In this document: piece after piece, positions 63,610 to 64,000 of the stretch
Position numbering within the stretch: the stretch's first letter is position 1
Layout of the letters: every line of letters starts with the position of its first letter
Assembly: GCF_035474595.1 (NCBI RefSeq)
Contig: NZ_DATIND010000121.1
Span: 1 to 64,000 of the forward strand
DNA length: 64,000 nt
Reading direction: 5' to 3'
Source of the DNA: Longimicrobium sp.
GTDB taxonomy: Bacteria; Gemmatimonadota; Gemmatimonadetes; Longimicrobiales; Longimicrobiaceae
Notes under the pieces: generated by a model
What the model saw: only the letters and a program-made list of their open reading frames with translations
Databases searched by the model: none
Told to the model about the DNA's origin: nothing
Position numbers and translations under genes: made by a program

Positions 63610-64000
63610 CCGAGACGGAGTCCACCGCGGCGCTGGCCCCGTCCGCCGACGGCGAGGCGCGCGCCTTCGTGGCGGAGCTGGAGGCGCGCGTGGCGCCTCT
63701 GATGCGCGAGTCGCACCTGGCCAGCTGGGACGCGGCGGTCGGCGCCGGCGACGACGCGCTGGAGCGCGCCACCCGCGCCCGCGCCGCCGTGGCGATGGTG
63801 TTCGCCGACGCCGGGGACGCGAGGAAGGTGCGCGAGTGGCTGGCCGCCCGCGTGGGAGACGCCCTGCTCCGCCGCCAGCTGGTGCTGCTGGACCACGAGT
63901 TCACGCGCAACCAGCTCCCGCGCGAGACCATCGAGGACCTGGTGCGCCGCGGCGCCGAGCTGGAGCACGTGTTCCACACCTTCCGGTCGACGCTCCGCGG
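63606..64000 (+). CDS. Probable metallopeptidase N-terminus (M2-like), partial
   Basis: The first 131 residues of a gene leaving the right edge. All-helical: EARAFVAELEARVAPLMRES, HLASWDAAVGAGDDALERAT, LLRRQLVLLDHEFTRNQLPR and ELEHVFHTFRSTLRG. This resembles the N-terminal helices of M2 (ACE-like) peptidyl dipeptidases. The HExxH site would lie outside the window, so the call rests on N-terminal pattern and coupling (ATGA) to the M20 peptidase. Confidence 0.55.
   Translation, partial: MTETESTAALAPSADGEARAFVAELEARVAPLMRESHLASWDAAVGAGDDALERATRARAAVAMVFADAGDARKVREWLAARVGDALLRRQLVLLDHEFTRNQLPRETIEDLVRRGAELEHVFHTFRSTLR

Overview
The window is a very GC-rich, gene-dense bacterial chromosome segment. 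Codon use, frequent GTG/TTG starts, ATGA/GTGA stop-start overlaps, many small exported lipoproteins and a pinensin-like KLKLEVEELAVESF leader suggest a Gemmatimonadota bacterium, possibly Longimicrobium-like. That placement is an inference from content, not a database match. No rRNA, tRNA, CRISPR array or prophage was recognised.

Layout. 1-2960 (minus): ispF-dedA-xerD followed without a gap by an mntA-hepT toxin-antitoxin pair and the start of a second, nearly identical mntA. 3295-8422 (mostly plus): a thiolase behind an operator-like palindrome, a hotdog thioesterase, arginine decarboxylase speA, a TM2-like protein and a lipoprotein. 8521-14150: nrnA, an APC amino-acid permease and a membrane pyrophosphatase. 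14456-17351: a DUF4160/DUF2442 pair, small membrane proteins, a single-domain response regulator and a GSG-repeat lipoprotein. 17427-30988 (minus): a long housekeeping block read as tgt, yajC, def, fmt, thiE, small membrane protein, thiS, thiG, rsmB, PASTA protein, tlpA-like, ybbR, tsaD, then metallophosphoesterase, small membrane protein and AsmA-like protein; most joints overlap by 4 bp. 31103-32297: an IS1-type insertion sequence with 8-bp target duplications. 32531-32905: a 13-cysteine RiPP-precursor-like gene with no visible maturation enzyme. 33321-41406: lspA-like, PAP2, TM2, acyltransferase, a two-module siroheme-decarboxylase-like protein, murI and a His/Cys-dyad-methyltransferase fusion. 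42064-49735: exported proteins and peptidases (M28, DUF1028, lipoproteins, PfpI). 49900-53151: DUF3072, a His-rich NfeD and a flotillin. 55131-56437: two juxtaposed gene remnants. 56847-60526: an accessory block of TPR protein, GSG-repeat lipoprotein, HTH protein and small coupled genes. 60781-64000: exported peptidoglycan-binding-like protein, M20 dipeptidase and the start of another probable peptidase.

The most unusual structure is intergenic. At least nine copies of a ~48-bp element have two hairpins joined by a conserved linker (GGCWACAACNGCAC). The stem sequences vary between copies but stay self-complementary. They co-occur with 7- and 8-bp repeat arrays, CCCTCTCCCG palindromes and a 317-bp element bounded by perfect 14-bp inverted repeats.
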